Under the pieces are notes generated by a model. It was not told the origin of the DNA, did not search any database, and was given only the letters and a program-made list of their open reading frames with translations. Below, in pieces: positions 35,853-44,967 of a stretch of DNA of 64,000 bases (position 1 is its first letter; every line of letters starts with the position of its first letter). Both the position numbers and the translations under genes were made by a program. Source of the DNA: Stutzerimonas kunmingensis (lineage in GTDB: Bacteria; Pseudomonadota; Gammaproteobacteria; Pseudomonadales; Pseudomonadaceae); the NCBI RefSeq assembly GCF_021432085.1, contig NZ_CP090366.1, forward strand, positions 1,798,001 through 1,862,000, written 5' to 3'.

Positions 35853-36707
35853 ATGACCCTTGAAATCGTTTCCAGCAACAAGAGCTTTGGTGGCTGGCAC
35901 AAGCGCTACAAGCATCGCTCCGCCAGCCTCAACTGCGACATGGTATTCGCCGTGTATCTGCCGCCGCAGGCGGAGCAGGGCGAAAAGCTGCCGGTGCTGT
36001 ACTGGCTGTCGGGGCTGACCTGCACCGATGAGAACTTCATGCAGAAGGCCGGGGCGTTGCGGCTGGCTGCCGAGCTCGGCCTGATCATTGTCGCGCCGGA
36101 TACCAGCCCACGCGGCGCCGGCGTGCCGGACGATCCCGATGGCGCCTGGGACTTCGGCCTTGGCGCTGGCTTCTACCTCAACGCCACCCAGGAACCCTGG
36201 GCTCAGCATTACCGGATGTACGACTACGTGGTCGACGAGCTGCCGGCACTGGTCGAGGCGAACTTCCCTGTCTCCGACCGCCGGGGCATCAGCGGGCATT
36301 CGATGGGTGGCCACGGCGCGCTGGTCTGCGCGCTGAAGAATCCCGGTCGCTACCAGTCGCTTTCGGCTTTCGCACCCATCAGCAATCCGCTCAACTGCCC
36401 GTGGGGCGAGAAGGCGTTCAGCCGCTACCTGGGCGCCGACCGTTCGCGCTGGCGCGAGTGGGATGCCTGCGCGCTGATTGCCGATGCCGGCGAGAAGCTG
36501 CCGATGCTGGTCGATCAGGGCGATCGCGATGACTTCATGGAGGGTCAGCTCAAACCGCAGGCGCTGCGTGCCGCTGCGGACGCTGTCGGGCACCCGCTGA
36601 CGCTGCGCATCCAGCCGGGCTATGACCACAGCTACTACTTCATCGCCAGCTTCATCGATGATCACCTGCGCCATCATGCCGAGGCGCTGAAGGCGCAGGG
36701 TGGATGA
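35853..36707 (+). CDS. fghA: S-formylglutathione hydrolase
   Basis: FghA hydrolyses S-formylglutathione to formate and glutathione, finishing formaldehyde detoxification begun by AdhC. The 284-residue alpha/beta hydrolase has the nucleophile in [11 protein letters not shown], Asp in DQGDRDDF and His in YDHSYYF. I chose ATG 35853 ([21 protein letters not shown]). The upstream in-frame extension to 35772 runs through the hairpin repeats and is not coding. Confidence 0.96.
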   Translation: MTLEIVSSNKSFGGWHKRYKHRSASLNCDMVFAVYLPPQAEQGEKLPVLYWLSGLTCTDENFMQKAGALRLAAELGLIIVAPDTSPRGAGVPDDPDGAWDFGLGAGFYLNATQEPWAQHYRMYDYVVDELPALVEANFPVSDRRGISGHSMGGHGALVCALKNPGRYQSLSAFAPISNPLNCPWGEKAFSRYLGADRSRWREWDACALIADAGEKLPMLVDQGDRDDFMEGQLKPQALRAAADAVGHPLTLRIQPGYDHSYYFIASFIDDHLRHHAEALKAQGG

Positions 36708-36785
36708 CCGTGAAGCCTCATCCTCACGTCCGGCTCGGCTCGCCGCGCTGGTCGACACGTCAGGTGGAAGCGCGGCAAAAATAAA

Positions 36786-36818
36786 AAAGGCCCGTCCGGA
36801 CATGCCGGTCGGGCCTTT
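36786..36818. terminator. Bidirectional terminator between fghA and the OYE gene
   Basis: AAAGGCCCGTCCGG (36786-36799) pairs with CCGGTCGGGCCTTT (36805-36818), one T-T mismatch, loop of five bases. A-run and T-run flank the stem, so it can work for both converging genes. Confidence 0.85.
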
Positions 36819-36832
36819 CCATCGCCAGGAGC

Positions 36833-37882
36833 TTAGAGCGACGGATAATCGGTATAGCCAGCCGGGCCCTGGGCGTAGAACAGCTCGGGTTTCGGCTCGT
36901 TCAGCGGTGCGTCCTGACGCAGGCGCTCGACCAGATCCGGGTTGGCGATGTACGGAATGCCGAAGGCCACGGCATCGGCCTTGCCCTCAGTCAGCCAGGC
37001 GTTGGCCTGTTCCTTGGTGAAGCGTTCGTTGGCGATATAGATGCCACCGAATATCTTCTTCAGCTGTGGGCCGAGGCTGTCTTCACCGGCTTTTTCGCGA
37101 GTGCAGATGAAGGCTATACCGCGCTTGCCCAGTTCACCGGCAACGTAGCCAAAGGTCTCGGCGCGGTTGGAATCGCCCATGTCATGGGAGTCGGCACGCG
37201 GCGCAAGGTGTACGCCAACACGCCCTGCGCCCCACACGGAGATGGCGGCATCGGTCACTTCCAGCATCAGCCGGGCGCGGTTTTCCAGCGAGCCACCGTA
37301 GGCGTCGCTGCGCTGGTTGGTGCTGTCCTGCAGGAACTGGTCGAGCAGATAGCCGTTCGCGCCATGAATCTCGACCCCATCGAAACCAGCTTCCTTAGCG
37401 TTCTCCGCACCCTTGCGGTAGGCCTCGACGATGCCCGGAATCTCAGCGGTTTCCAGCGCACGAGGCGTCTCGTAATCCTTCATTGGTCGCACCAGGCTGA
37501 CATGGCCGGCTGGTTTGATGGCGCTGGGTGCGACCGGTAGCTGGCCGTCGAGGTAGATCGGGTCGGAGATACGGCCGACGTGCCAGAGCTGCAGGACGAT
37601 CTTGCCGCCTTTGGCGTGCACTGCATCGGTGACCTTCTTCCAGCCCTGAATCTGCTCGGCGGACCAGATGCCGGGGGTGTCCGGGTAGCCGACGCCCATC
37701 GGGGTCACCGAGGTGGCTTCGCTGATGATCAGGCCGGCGTCGGCGCGCTGGGCGTAGTACTCGGCAATCAGGTCGCCGGGAACGCGGCCGGGCTCGGCGC
37801 GGCAGCGGGTCAGGGGAGCCATGATGACGCGGTTGTTCAGTTCCAGATCGCCGATCTTGATCGGGTCGAAAAGTGTGGGCAT
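36833..37882 (-). CDS. Old yellow enzyme family alkene reductase (XenB/NemA-like)
   Basis: This FMN-dependent NADPH reductase of 349 residues is closest, from memory, to pseudomonad xenobiotic reductase XenB and E. coli NemA. It shows [14 protein letters not shown] at the N-terminus, the HVGRIS segment, [16 protein letters not shown] and the C-terminal [14 protein letters not shown]. Such enzymes reduce activated double bonds, N-ethylmaleimide, nitroesters and nitroaromatics. It follows an ArsR-type regulator by 38 bases on the same strand, so the two are probably an electrophile-responsive operon. Confidence 0.9.
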   Translation of the reverse strand: MPTLFDPIKIGDLELNNRVIMAPLTRCRAEPGRVPGDLIAEYYAQRADAGLIISEATSVTPMGVGYPDTPGIWSAEQIQGWKKVTDAVHAKGGKIVLQLWHVGRISDPIYLDGQLPVAPSAIKPAGHVSLVRPMKDYETPRALETAEIPGIVEAYRKGAENAKEAGFDGVEIHGANGYLLDQFLQDSTNQRSDAYGGSLENRARLMLEVTDAAISVWGAGRVGVHLAPRADSHDMGDSNRAETFGYVAGELGKRGIAFICTREKAGEDSLGPQLKKIFGGIYIANERFTKEQANAWLTEGKADAVAFGIPYIANPDLVERLRQDAPLNEPKPELFYAQGPAGYTDYPSL

Positions 37883-37920
37883 AGCAATACCGCTCCTTTA
37901 CTGGTGGTGCGAAAAGGGAC

Positions 37921-38223
37921 TCAGAGTTCCTGGCCGATGCGCTCGACGAACGACTCGATGATCGCGTCGTTGCGCTTGAAGAAGTGCCACTGGCCGACCT
38001 TTTGGCTGGTGATCAGCCCGGCTTTCTGCAGGGTCGCCAGATGGGCCGATACGGTTGACTGCGACAGGCCGGCACGCTGGTCGATCTGCCCGGCACAGAC
38101 GCCGTTTTCCAGCGAATGGTGCTGCTCGGAGAAATACCGCTGCGGCTCCTTCAACCAGCGCAGGATGTCGCGACGCAGCGGGTGGGCGAGGGCCTTGATG
38201 ATGTCGTCGAAGTCGTCCGGCAT
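37921..38223 (-). CDS. ArsR-family transcriptional regulator
   Basis: The 100-residue winged-helix protein has [14 protein letters not shown] at the N-terminus and a recognition helix in [18 protein letters not shown]. The single Cys (in NGVCAGQI) precludes a typical Cys pair for metal binding, so it may sense electrophiles through one thiol or an unrelated ligand. It precedes the old yellow enzyme gene. A cluster of CCGATAT-type half-sites lies in its own promoter region. Confidence 0.88.
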   Translation of the reverse strand: MPDDFDDIIKALAHPLRRDILRWLKEPQRYFSEQHHSLENGVCAGQIDQRAGLSQSTVSAHLATLQKAGLITSQKVGQWHFFKRNDAIIESFVERIGQEL

Positions 38224-38240
38224 GGGATGGCTCTGGGCTG

Positions 38241-38283
38241 TATATCGGAATGAGGCGAACTATATATCGTTGTTTTCCGATAT
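38241..38283. promoter_or_regulatory. Putative ArsR operator
   Basis: Three copies of a TATATCGG-like half-site occur: TATATCGG (38241-38248), TATATCG (38263-38269) and, inverted, CCGATAT (38277-38283). On the minus strand TATAGT (38264-38259) could be the -10 of the regulator gene, placing the half-sites over its promoter. The layout fits autorepression. Confidence 0.5.
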
Positions 38284-38404
38284 GAGATCGATTCGACTGA
38301 TGGTGGTTATTGGCTGTGTCGATGATCGGGAGGTGCCGCGGACACTCAAGCAGCACCCGGCTCCTGTAGAATCGCCGCCTCGAGATTTTCAGGGTTTTGC
38401 ATCT

Positions 38405-38878
38405 ATGCGTATCGGCCACGGTTACGACGTGCACCGCTTCGGCGAGGGCGATCACATCACGCTTGGCGGCGTGCGGATTCCACACAGGTTTGGGCTGTTG
38501 GCTCATTCCGACGGTGACGTGCTGCTGCATGCCTTGAGTGACGCGTTGCTCGGTGCCGCTGCGCTGGGCGATATCGGCAAGCACTTCCCGGACACCGACC
38601 CGCAATTCAAGGGCGCCGACAGCCGCGCTTTGCTGCGCCATGTGCTCGTCCAGGTCCAGGCCAAGGGATACGTCGTCGGCAATGTCGACGCCACCATCAT
38701 CGCCCAGGCGCCGAAGATGGCCCCGCACATCGACAGCATGCGCGCGTTGATCGCGGCTGACCTGCAGGTCGAGCTGGACCAGGTCAACGTCAAGGCCACC
38801 ACGACCGAGAAGCTGGGTTTCACCGGGCGTGAGGAGGGGATCGCCGTTCACGCGGTTGCCTTGCTGGTCCGCGCATGA
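38405..38878 (+). CDS. ispF: 2-C-methyl-D-erythritol 2,4-cyclodiphosphate synthase
   Basis: IspF cyclises the CDP-ME phosphate intermediate in the MEP pathway. The 157-residue product has zinc ligands Asp8 and His10 (GHGYDVHRF) and His42, the HSDGDV segment and the C-terminal [16 protein letters not shown]. The frame is open far upstream (to 37580), but only the region from ATG 38405 matches the family. Its stop overlaps truD. Confidence 0.97.
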   Translation: MRIGHGYDVHRFGEGDHITLGGVRIPHRFGLLAHSDGDVLLHALSDALLGAAALGDIGKHFPDTDPQFKGADSRALLRHVLVQVQAKGYVVGNVDATIIAQAPKMAPHIDSMRALIAADLQVELDQVNVKATTTEKLGFTGREEGIAVHAVALLVRA

Positions 38879-39915
38879 CCGAAGATCAGCTGCTCGGGCC
38901 GCGCGCCCATGGCGAGCCCTGTGGCAGTGCCGTGCTGAAAGCGATTGCCGAGGATTTTCAGGTCGATGAAGTGCTCGATATCCCGCTGTCCGGCGAAGGC
39001 GAGCACCTCTGGTTATGGGTGGAAAAGCGCAATCTGAACACCGAGGAAGCCGCCAAACGCATCGCCCGCGCTGCTGGCGTGCCGCTGAAGATGATCAGCT
39101 ACGCCGGGCTCAAGGACCGCCAGGCATTGACTCGCCAGTGGTTCAGCCTGCATCTGCCGGGCAAGAGTGATCCGGATCTTGCCGCTGCCGAGAGCGACGG
39201 CCTGGCGATCCTCAAGCGCACCCGGCATCAGCGTAAGCTGCAGCGCGGCGCGCACTCGGCCAATGGCTTCCGCCTACGCTTGACGGAGCTGCGCGGTGAA
39301 CATGCCGCGCTGGATGAGCGGCTGGAGCGGATCAAGGCCTCCGGCGTGCCGAATTACTTCGGCCTGCAGCGTTTCGGCTATGAGGGCAGCAACCTGCACG
39401 GTGCACGGCACTTCGCGGCGAAAGGTGAGCTTCCGGAGCAGCGCAACATGCGTTCGCGGCTGCTTTCGGCTGGCCGCAGTTACCTGTTCAACCGTGTGCT
39501 CGCCGAACGGGTTGGGGATGGCAGCTGGGATCAGGCACGAGTAGGCGATCTCCTGGCATTCACCGACAGTCGCAGCTTTTTCCCGGCCGGGCCGGACGAG
39601 TGCGACGACCCGCGCCTGACGATTCTGGATCTGCATCCGACCGGCCCTTTATGGGGCATGGAAGGCTCTCCAGCAGGTGACGAAATTCAGGCACTGGAAA
39701 ACGCCGTCGCCGAAACTGAACCCGCGGTCGTCAATTGGTTGGCGCAGGCAGGAATGAAGCACGAACGGCGCATTCTTCGCCTCCCCATCGGCGGTTTGTC
39801 GTGGCATTATCCCGAGCCTGACATTCTGCAACTGGAATTCGTCCTGCCGACCGGATGCTTCGCCACCGCCGTGGTGCGTGAGCTGGTCAGCCTGGCAGGG
39901 CAGACGGACATCTGA
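38875..39915 (+). CDS. truD: tRNA pseudouridine(13) synthase
   Basis: TruD makes pseudouridine 13 in tRNA-Glu. The 346-residue product has the catalytic Asp81 in [14 protein letters not shown] and the family motif [12 protein letters not shown]. It overlaps ispF by four bases, and surE by one base at its 3' end. Confidence 0.97.
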   Translation: MTEDQLLGPRAHGEPCGSAVLKAIAEDFQVDEVLDIPLSGEGEHLWLWVEKRNLNTEEAAKRIARAAGVPLKMISYAGLKDRQALTRQWFSLHLPGKSDPDLAAAESDGLAILKRTRHQRKLQRGAHSANGFRLRLTELRGEHAALDERLERIKASGVPNYFGLQRFGYEGSNLHGARHFAAKGELPEQRNMRSRLLSAGRSYLFNRVLAERVGDGSWDQARVGDLLAFTDSRSFFPAGPDECDDPRLTILDLHPTGPLWGMEGSPAGDEIQALENAVAETEPAVVNWLAQAGMKHERRILRLPIGGLSWHYPEPDILQLEFVLPTGCFATAVVRELVSLAGQTDI

Positions 39916-40664
39916 TGCGTATTCTGATCGCCAACGACGACGGGGTGTATGCGCCCGGGCTCGCCGTGCTTTATGACGCGCTGGCCGACTATGCCGAGTG
40001 CAAGGTGGTAGCCCCGATCCAGGACATGAGCGGCGCCAGCAGCGCCCTTACCCTGGACCGCCCGCTTCATCCTGTCAGCATGCCGAACGGCTTCATCGGG
40101 CTGAACGGCTCGCCCACCGATTGCGTGCATCTGGGCCTGAACGGGCTGCTCGAAGAAACACCGGACATGGTGGTTTCGGGCATCAACCTCGGCGCCAATC
40201 TGGGCGACGATGTGCTCTATTCCGGCACGGTTGCCGCGGCTATCGAAGGCCGCTTCACCGGCCGCCCGGCCTTTGCCTTCTCGCTGGTCTCTCGCTCGAC
40301 GGAAAACCTGCCGACCGCTGCGCATATCGCGCGCCTGCTGGTGGAGAAGCACGACCAGCTCGAAGTGCCGCCGCGCACGGTGCTCAGCGTCAACGTGCCG
40401 AACCTGCCGCTTGATCACATTCGTGGTATCCAGCTCACTCGTCTGGGGCATCGCAGCCGTGCCAAGCCACCGGTCAAGCAGGCCAACCCTCGCGGCAAGG
40501 AGGGCTATTGGATATCCGTGGCCGGGGACGTCGAGGATGGCGGACCGGGTACCGATTTTCATGCGGTGATGCAGGGTTACGTATCGATTACCCCGCTGCA
40601 GCTGGATCGAACTTTTCATGAGGCCTTCAACGGTCTCGAGAGCTGGCTGGAGAACGTGCTGTGA
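39915..40664 (+). CDS. surE: 5'/3'-nucleotidase SurE
   Basis: SurE is a metal-dependent stationary-phase nucleotidase acting on nucleoside monophosphates. The 249-residue product has the metal site [10 protein letters not shown] (Asp8, Asp9), SGASSALTL and [21 protein letters not shown]. The surE-pcm-nlpD-rpoS order is conserved in gammaproteobacteria. Confidence 0.97.
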   Translation: MRILIANDDGVYAPGLAVLYDALADYAECKVVAPIQDMSGASSALTLDRPLHPVSMPNGFIGLNGSPTDCVHLGLNGLLEETPDMVVSGINLGANLGDDVLYSGTVAAAIEGRFTGRPAFAFSLVSRSTENLPTAAHIARLLVEKHDQLEVPPRTVLSVNVPNLPLDHIRGIQLTRLGHRSRAKPPVKQANPRGKEGYWISVAGDVEDGGPGTDFHAVMQGYVSITPLQLDRTFHEAFNGLESWLENVL

Positions 40665-41338
40665 GACATCGCGAACAAGACAGCCTGCTGCATGGGTCGG
40701 GAATGACCTCCCAACGCACCCGTGATCGCCTCATCCAGCGCCTGTACGAGGAAGGTCTTTCCAGCGCCCAGGTGCTCGAAGTCATCCGCCGCACGCCACG
40801 CCATCTGTTCGTAGACGAAGCCCTGGCGCACCGTGCCTATGAAGATACGGCGCTGCCGATCGGACACAACCAGACCATTTCCCAGCCGTTCATGGTTGCA
40901 CGCATGAGCGAGCTGCTGCTGGCCGACGGGCCGCTGGACAAGGTTCTCGAAATCGGGACCGGCTCCGGCTACCAGACCGCCGTGCTGGCGCAGCTGGTCG
41001 AGCGGGTCTTCTCGGTCGAGCGCATTCAGGCGCTGCAGGACCGAGCCAAGGAGCGCCTCGCCGAACTCAAGCTGCGCAATGTGGTCTTTCGCTGGGGCGA
41101 TGGTTGGGAAGGCTGGCCAGCATTGGCGCCTTACAACGGGATCATCGTCACCGCAGCGGCAGCCGATGTGCCGCAGGCCCTGCTCGATCAGTTGGCGCCC
41201 GGTGGGCGTCTGGTGATCCCGGTAGGGGCCGGCGAGGTCCAGCAACTCATGCTGATCATTCGAGAGGAGAACGGCTTTTCGCGTCATCTTCTGGATACCG
41301 TACGTTTCGTGCCGCTGCTCAATGGCCCCGTGATTTGA
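40661..41338 (+). CDS. pcm: Protein-L-isoaspartate O-methyltransferase
   Basis: Pcm methylates L-isoaspartyl residues in aged proteins using S-adenosylmethionine so that they can revert. The product has [15 protein letters not shown] as the SAM-binding loop and [12 protein letters not shown] near the substrate site. Two starts are possible: GTG 40661 (225 residues; GGAGA seven bases upstream and a GTGA overlap with surE) or ATG 40703 (211 residues, [11 protein letters not shown], the length I recall for P. aeruginosa). I list the first because of its ribosome-binding site. Confidence 0.95.
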   Translation: MRHREQDSLLHGSGMTSQRTRDRLIQRLYEEGLSSAQVLEVIRRTPRHLFVDEALAHRAYEDTALPIGHNQTISQPFMVARMSELLLADGPLDKVLEIGTGSGYQTAVLAQLVERVFSVERIQALQDRAKERLAELKLRNVVFRWGDGWEGWPALAPYNGIIVTAAAADVPQALLDQLAPGGRLVIPVGAGEVQQLMLIIREENGFSRHLLDTVRFVPLLNGPVI

Positions 41339-41357
41339 TCATTCAGCGGAAGAAAGC

Positions 41358-42293
41358 ATGAAAGACGCTTTATTGTTGTACGCCAAGGGCATGGCCATGG
41401 GCGCAGCGGATGTGGTGCCCGGTGTCTCGGGCGGTACGGTGGCTTTCATCACCGGCATCTACGACGAGCTGCTGCGTTCGATCAGTGCGGTGCCCTATGC
41501 CATCCGCCCGTTGCTGCGGGGGCGCGTCGCCGAGGCGTGGAAGACCGCCAACGGCAGTTTTCTGGTGGTGCTGTTTGCCGGCATCCTGACCAGCATCCTC
41601 AGCCTGGCCAGGCTGATTACCTTCCTGCTGGAAGAGCATCCGATTCCCGTCTGGTCCTTCTTCTTCGGCCTGATCCTGGTTTCCGTGCATCTGGTGGGCA
41701 AGGAGATCCAGCGGCGCAACCTGTCGCGGCTGGTGAGTTTCTGCCTGGGTATCGGTTTCGCCTACTGGATAACGGTGGCGGCCCCGGTGCAATGGGGCAG
41801 TGACGGCCTGAGCCTGTTCTTCGCCGGTGCCATCGCCATCTGCGCCATGATCCTTCCGGGGATCTCCGGCAGCTTCATCCTCGTCTTGCTGGGGCTGTAT
41901 CCGGTGGTGCTGGGTGCGGTAAAGAACTTCGATATCGGCGTGATGGCGATCTTCGCTGCCGGTTGCCTGGTGGGTCTGCTCAGCTTTGCCAAGTTCCTCA
42001 GCTGGCTGCTCAAGCGCTGGCGCGACCTGACCCTGGCGTTTCTGACCGGATTGATGCTCGGCTCGCTGAACAAGGTCTGGCCGTGGAAGGAAACGCTGAC
42101 CTGGCGTACCAACTCCAGCGGCGAGAACGTTCCGGTCCTGCAGCAGAATCTGCTGCCCGGCGCCTATGGCGACTTGACTGGCCAGGACCCGCAGTTGCTG
42201 CTGGCCATACTGCTGGCCGTGGGCGGCATCGTCCTGGTGCTGGGTCTCGAGTGGTTCGCCGGGCGACGCCAGCCGATGACGGAAGGCGTTTGA
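41358..42293 (+). CDS. DUF368 polyprenyl-phosphate transporter family protein (PopT-like)
   Basis: The 311-residue polytopic membrane protein has the DUF368 hallmarks: GAADVVPGVSGGTVAFITGIYDEL near the N-terminus and the internally repeated ILPGISGSFILVLLG. Members of DUF368 have been proposed as flippases recycling undecaprenyl phosphate across the inner membrane. That fits the uppS and envelope genes elsewhere in the window, but the role here is inferred from the family. It sits between pcm and nlpD. Confidence 0.88.
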   Translation: MKDALLLYAKGMAMGAADVVPGVSGGTVAFITGIYDELLRSISAVPYAIRPLLRGRVAEAWKTANGSFLVVLFAGILTSILSLARLITFLLEEHPIPVWSFFFGLILVSVHLVGKEIQRRNLSRLVSFCLGIGFAYWITVAAPVQWGSDGLSLFFAGAIAICAMILPGISGSFILVLLGLYPVVLGAVKNFDIGVMAIFAAGCLVGLLSFAKFLSWLLKRWRDLTLAFLTGLMLGSLNKVWPWKETLTWRTNSSGENVPVLQQNLLPGAYGDLTGQDPQLLLAILLAVGGIVLVLGLEWFAGRRQPMTEGV

Positions 42294-42321
42294 CGCACGT
42301 GTCTATGAAAGGGAGCGGGCA

Positions 42322-43173
42322 TTGAGGCTCACAGCAGTACGGCGGTGGATTCGCGACCCTTTGGTCCGCTCGATGGTCGGCGTGCTGGTGATCGCCGGCA
42401 CGCTGGTCGGTTGCGCATCCTCGCCTCCGGGCGGTGGTGTGCAGGTCGTCGATCGCAACCAGCGTGATCGTGTCACCAGCGGGCAGTACATCGTGCGCCG
42501 CGGCGACACGTTGTGGTCCATCGCTTTCCGCTTCGGCTGGGACTGGCGCGATCTGGCCCGCGTAAACGGCATTCAGCCGCCGCATGTCATCTATCCCGGT
42601 CAGCGGATTCGCTTCAGCGGCGGCGCCACCCGAACGGCGGCTGCTACACCGCAGCCGGTGCCCAAGCCTTCTTCCAGTCCCGCCCCATCCACCCCGGTCG
42701 TGGTCGCCAATCCGGTGCCGCGCCAGCCGGCGATCACCACACAGCCTAAGCCTGCGGTTAGCCAGCCGGCGCGCACTCCGGTCACACCTGTGACCCGCTC
42801 TGCAAGCGGTTGGGCATGGCCAGCGAACGGCACGATCATCGGTCGTTTTTCCTCAAACGGTAGTTTGAATAAAGGAATTGATATCGCTGGGGATTTGGGA
42901 CAGCCTGTCCTGGCTGCTTCTGATGGGACTGTTGTGTACGCCGGCAGTGGATTACGGGGTTACGGCGAACTTGTGATCATCAAGCACAGCGATACCTATG
43001 TAAGCGCCTACGGACACAACCGCAGGCTGCTGGTGCGGGAGGGTCAACAAGTCAAGGCTGGGCAAAGTATCGCCGAGATGGGATCGACGGGAACCGACCG
43101 GGTGAAGCTGCATTTCGAGATTCGTCGCCAGGGCAAACCCGTAGACCCGCTGCAATACCTGCCAAGACGTTGA
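42322..43173 (+). CDS. nlpD: Lipoprotein NlpD (LysM + degenerate LytM/M23 domain)
   Basis: NlpD activates amidase AmiC during daughter-cell separation. The 283-residue product starts at TTG 42322 (GGGAG six bases upstream). It has a lipobox near residue 33 (TLVGCASS), a LysM domain (about 50-97), a Pro/Thr/Ser-rich linker (about 98-160) and a C-terminal M23 fold. The M23 metal ligands are degenerate: NKGID where active enzymes have H-x3-D, and KLHFE where they have HxH. It is therefore an activator, not a hydrolase. In Pseudomonas the main rpoS promoter lies inside nlpD. Confidence 0.93.
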   Translation: MRLTAVRRWIRDPLVRSMVGVLVIAGTLVGCASSPPGGGVQVVDRNQRDRVTSGQYIVRRGDTLWSIAFRFGWDWRDLARVNGIQPPHVIYPGQRIRFSGGATRTAAATPQPVPKPSSSPAPSTPVVVANPVPRQPAITTQPKPAVSQPARTPVTPVTRSASGWAWPANGTIIGRFSSNGSLNKGIDIAGDLGQPVLAASDGTVVYAGSGLRGYGELVIIKHSDTYVSAYGHNRRLLVREGQQVKAGQSIAEMGSTGTDRVKLHFEIRRQGKPVDPLQYLPRR

Positions 43174-43273
43174 CCTGTCACTTGCCTGTTCCAGCACTAG
43201 GTTGGGCTTGAGCGTAGCCAGGGACCCGCGCCGCTTGGGCCTGTTGTCGAACTCGGAACAGGACAAGAATAAA

Positions 43274-44269
43274 ATGGCACTTAAAGACCACGCGCTGGAG
43301 TTTGACGTCGACGATGCGGTTCTGCTCATGGAAACGCCGATCCACTTCGACCAGAAAGACAAAGTGACCAAGGCTGCCAGTGCAGGCAGACCCAAGGCCA
43401 CATCCAGCAAACAGCACAAGTTCATCGACTACAACCGGGCGCTAGATGCAACCCAGTTGTATCTCAACGAAATCGGTTTCTCCCCCCTCCTGACCCCCGA
43501 AGAAGAAGTGCATTTCGCGCGTTTGGCGCAGAAAGGCGATCCGGCGGGGCGCAAGCGCATGATCGAAAGCAACCTTCGCCTGGTGGTGAAGATCGCCCGA
43601 CGCTACGTCAATCGCGGTCTTTCCCTGCTCGATCTGGTCGAGGAGGGCAATCTCGGTCTGATTCGCGCGGTGGAGAAATTCGACCCCGAGCGCGGCTTCC
43701 GCTTTTCCACCTATGCCACCTGGTGGATTCGACAGACCATCGAACGGGCGATCATGAATCAGACCCGCACGATTCGCCTGCCGATTCATGTGGTCAAGGA
43801 ATTGAACGTCTACCTCCGGGCCGCTCGCGAGCTGACCCAGAAGCTCGACCACGAACCCAGCCCTGAAGAGATCGCCAACCTGCTGGAGAAGCCGGTCGGT
43901 GAGGTCAAGCGCATGCTCGGGCTCAACGAACGCGTCACTTCGGTGGACGTGTCGCTTGGCCCGGACACGGACAAGACGCTGCTCGATACACTGACCGACG
44001 ATCGCCCGACCGATCCTTGCGAGCTCCTGCTGGATGACGATCTGTCCAACAGCATCGACCAATGGCTGTCTGATCTGTCCGAAAAGCAGCGGGAGGTGGT
44101 TATCCGTCGTTTTGGCCTGCGCGGCCATGAAGCCTCGACGCTGGAGGAGGTGGGGCAGGAGATCGGCCTGACCCGCGAGCGTGTTCGCCAGATTCAGGTG
44201 GAGGCGCTGCGCCGTCTGCGCGAGATTCTCGAGCGTAACGGCTTGTCGAGCGACGCGCTGTTCCAGTGA
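43274..44269 (+). CDS. rpoS: RNA polymerase sigma factor RpoS
   Basis: RpoS directs stationary-phase and general stress transcription. The 331-residue protein has sigma region 1.2 ([20 protein letters not shown]), region 2 ([19 protein letters not shown]), region 3 and region 4 with the helix-turn-helix [18 protein letters not shown]. The start is ATG 43274 ([10 protein letters not shown]) with AGGAC upstream; the frame opens earlier at 43202. The RsmZ-type RNA lies downstream, linking this locus to Gac/Rsm control. Confidence 0.98.
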   Translation: MALKDHALEFDVDDAVLLMETPIHFDQKDKVTKAASAGRPKATSSKQHKFIDYNRALDATQLYLNEIGFSPLLTPEEEVHFARLAQKGDPAGRKRMIESNLRLVVKIARRYVNRGLSLLDLVEEGNLGLIRAVEKFDPERGFRFSTYATWWIRQTIERAIMNQTRTIRLPIHVVKELNVYLRAARELTQKLDHEPSPEEIANLLEKPVGEVKRMLGLNERVTSVDVSLGPDTDKTLLDTLTDDRPTDPCELLLDDDLSNSIDQWLSDLSEKQREVVIRRFGLRGHEASTLEEVGQEIGLTRERVRQIQVEALRRLREILERNGLSSDALFQ

Positions 44270-44602
44270 CATCAATGTCGTCGGGTCTGGTTGCCGGGCC
44301 CGACGACAATCCCGCCGCTGCTGCACTTTTCCTGACCCCTTGCACACGCGGCCTTGGGTCGATCCCTTGGCTTAATCCGCCGCGGTCGGTTTTCCTGGTT
44401 GTCCTCTCCCTGTGTACGCATTTGCTTACAAGCGTTGTAAGCAAAGCCCACGAAACAGCTACGGCGACCGGCGATTTATGCCCGGATCACTACGCAACTT
44501 ACTGATTGTTATAGAAATTATTAGATGCTCTGGATGGGCCAGGCAGTGCTGCGGCTGGATGCCACAGCTTGTTGTCGTCACGCCGATCATTAATATCGCA
44601 CC
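44270..44602 (+). other. Intergenic region between rpoS and rsmZ
   Basis: No gene is supported in these 333 bases. The region holds the GacA box (44413-44430), a palindrome GCTTACA/TGTAAGC (44424-44441) that partly overlaps it, and the likely rsmZ core promoter near its end. A GTCGTCGGG...CCCGACGAC inverted repeat (about 44278-44306) just after the rpoS stop may terminate rpoS. Confidence 0.6.
44413..44430 (+). promoter_or_regulatory. GacA upstream activating sequence of rsmZ
   Basis: TGTACG-CATTTG-CTTACA matches the GacA consensus TGTAAG-N6-CTTACA at 11 of 12 positions. Its centre is about 180 bases before the predicted transcription start, the spacing known for rsmY and rsmZ of pseudomonads. 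Confidence 0.8.
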
Positions 44603-44737
44603 CGTGCTCAGGGATTAGCGCGGCCTTCAGGATGAAGGTCAAGGACCGCCGCAGGAAGCGGTGTCATCCAGGAAGATGAGAAGGGATACAGGGAACAAGG
44701 AAGGAGGCGGGCGGGGTCAAACCCGCCCCTTTTTTTT
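44603..44737 (+). ncRNA. rsmZ: RsmZ-type small regulatory RNA
   Basis: The transcript would start near 44603, about seven bases after TAATAT (44591-44596), and end in a T-run at 44737. It contains nine GGA triplets, several in A-GGA contexts and some in predicted loops (for example CAGGAAG, AAGGGATA, CAGGGAAC). Such RNAs titrate RsmA/RsmE repressor proteins off target mRNAs under GacS/GacA control. The location just downstream of rpoS on the same strand is that of rsmZ in P. aeruginosa. The exact 5' end is inferred. Confidence 0.82.
44706..44737 (+). terminator. Terminator of rsmZ
   Basis: GGGCGGGGT (44709-44717) pairs, with one bulged G, to ACCCGCCC (44721-44728), followed by an eight-T run (44730-44737). 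Confidence 0.9.
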
Positions 44738-44812
44738 GCCTGCGAGAAACTCCCGCTGAACCGAGTGGCCGGGGCACGGCCTAATGGGAACAGTCCATCA
44801 GCGGAGAACCAC

Positions 44813-44950
44813 ATGAACGGCGACCAGCACAACGACCAGCCCACCAAAGAGCAGGACGACGTGACCCGTCGGCCGGATGAGGCTGACGAAGATCAGCTCG
44901 ATGAGGCTATCGAAGAAACCTTTCCAGCCAGCGATCCGATCTCGCCCTGA
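44813..44950 (+). CDS. Small acidic protein with EETFPASDP tail
   Basis: The 45-residue product is very acidic and ends in a segment DEAIEETFPASDPISP. That C-terminal motif recurs in many small uncharacterised proteobacterial proteins. The ATG at 44813 was chosen (GGAGA about six bases upstream). The function is unknown. It stands alone between rsmZ and the GNAT-Nudix gene. Confidence 0.65.
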   Translation: MNGDQHNDQPTKEQDDVTRRPDEADEDQLDEAIEETFPASDPISP

Positions 44951-44967
44951 TTAACCGGAGGGCGCGC

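Noticed and set aside
37580..38404. Upstream in-frame extension of ispF over the old yellow enzyme and ArsR genes
   Set aside because: IspF is complete from ATG 38405, and the extension has no family similarity while the opposite strand encodes two good genes.
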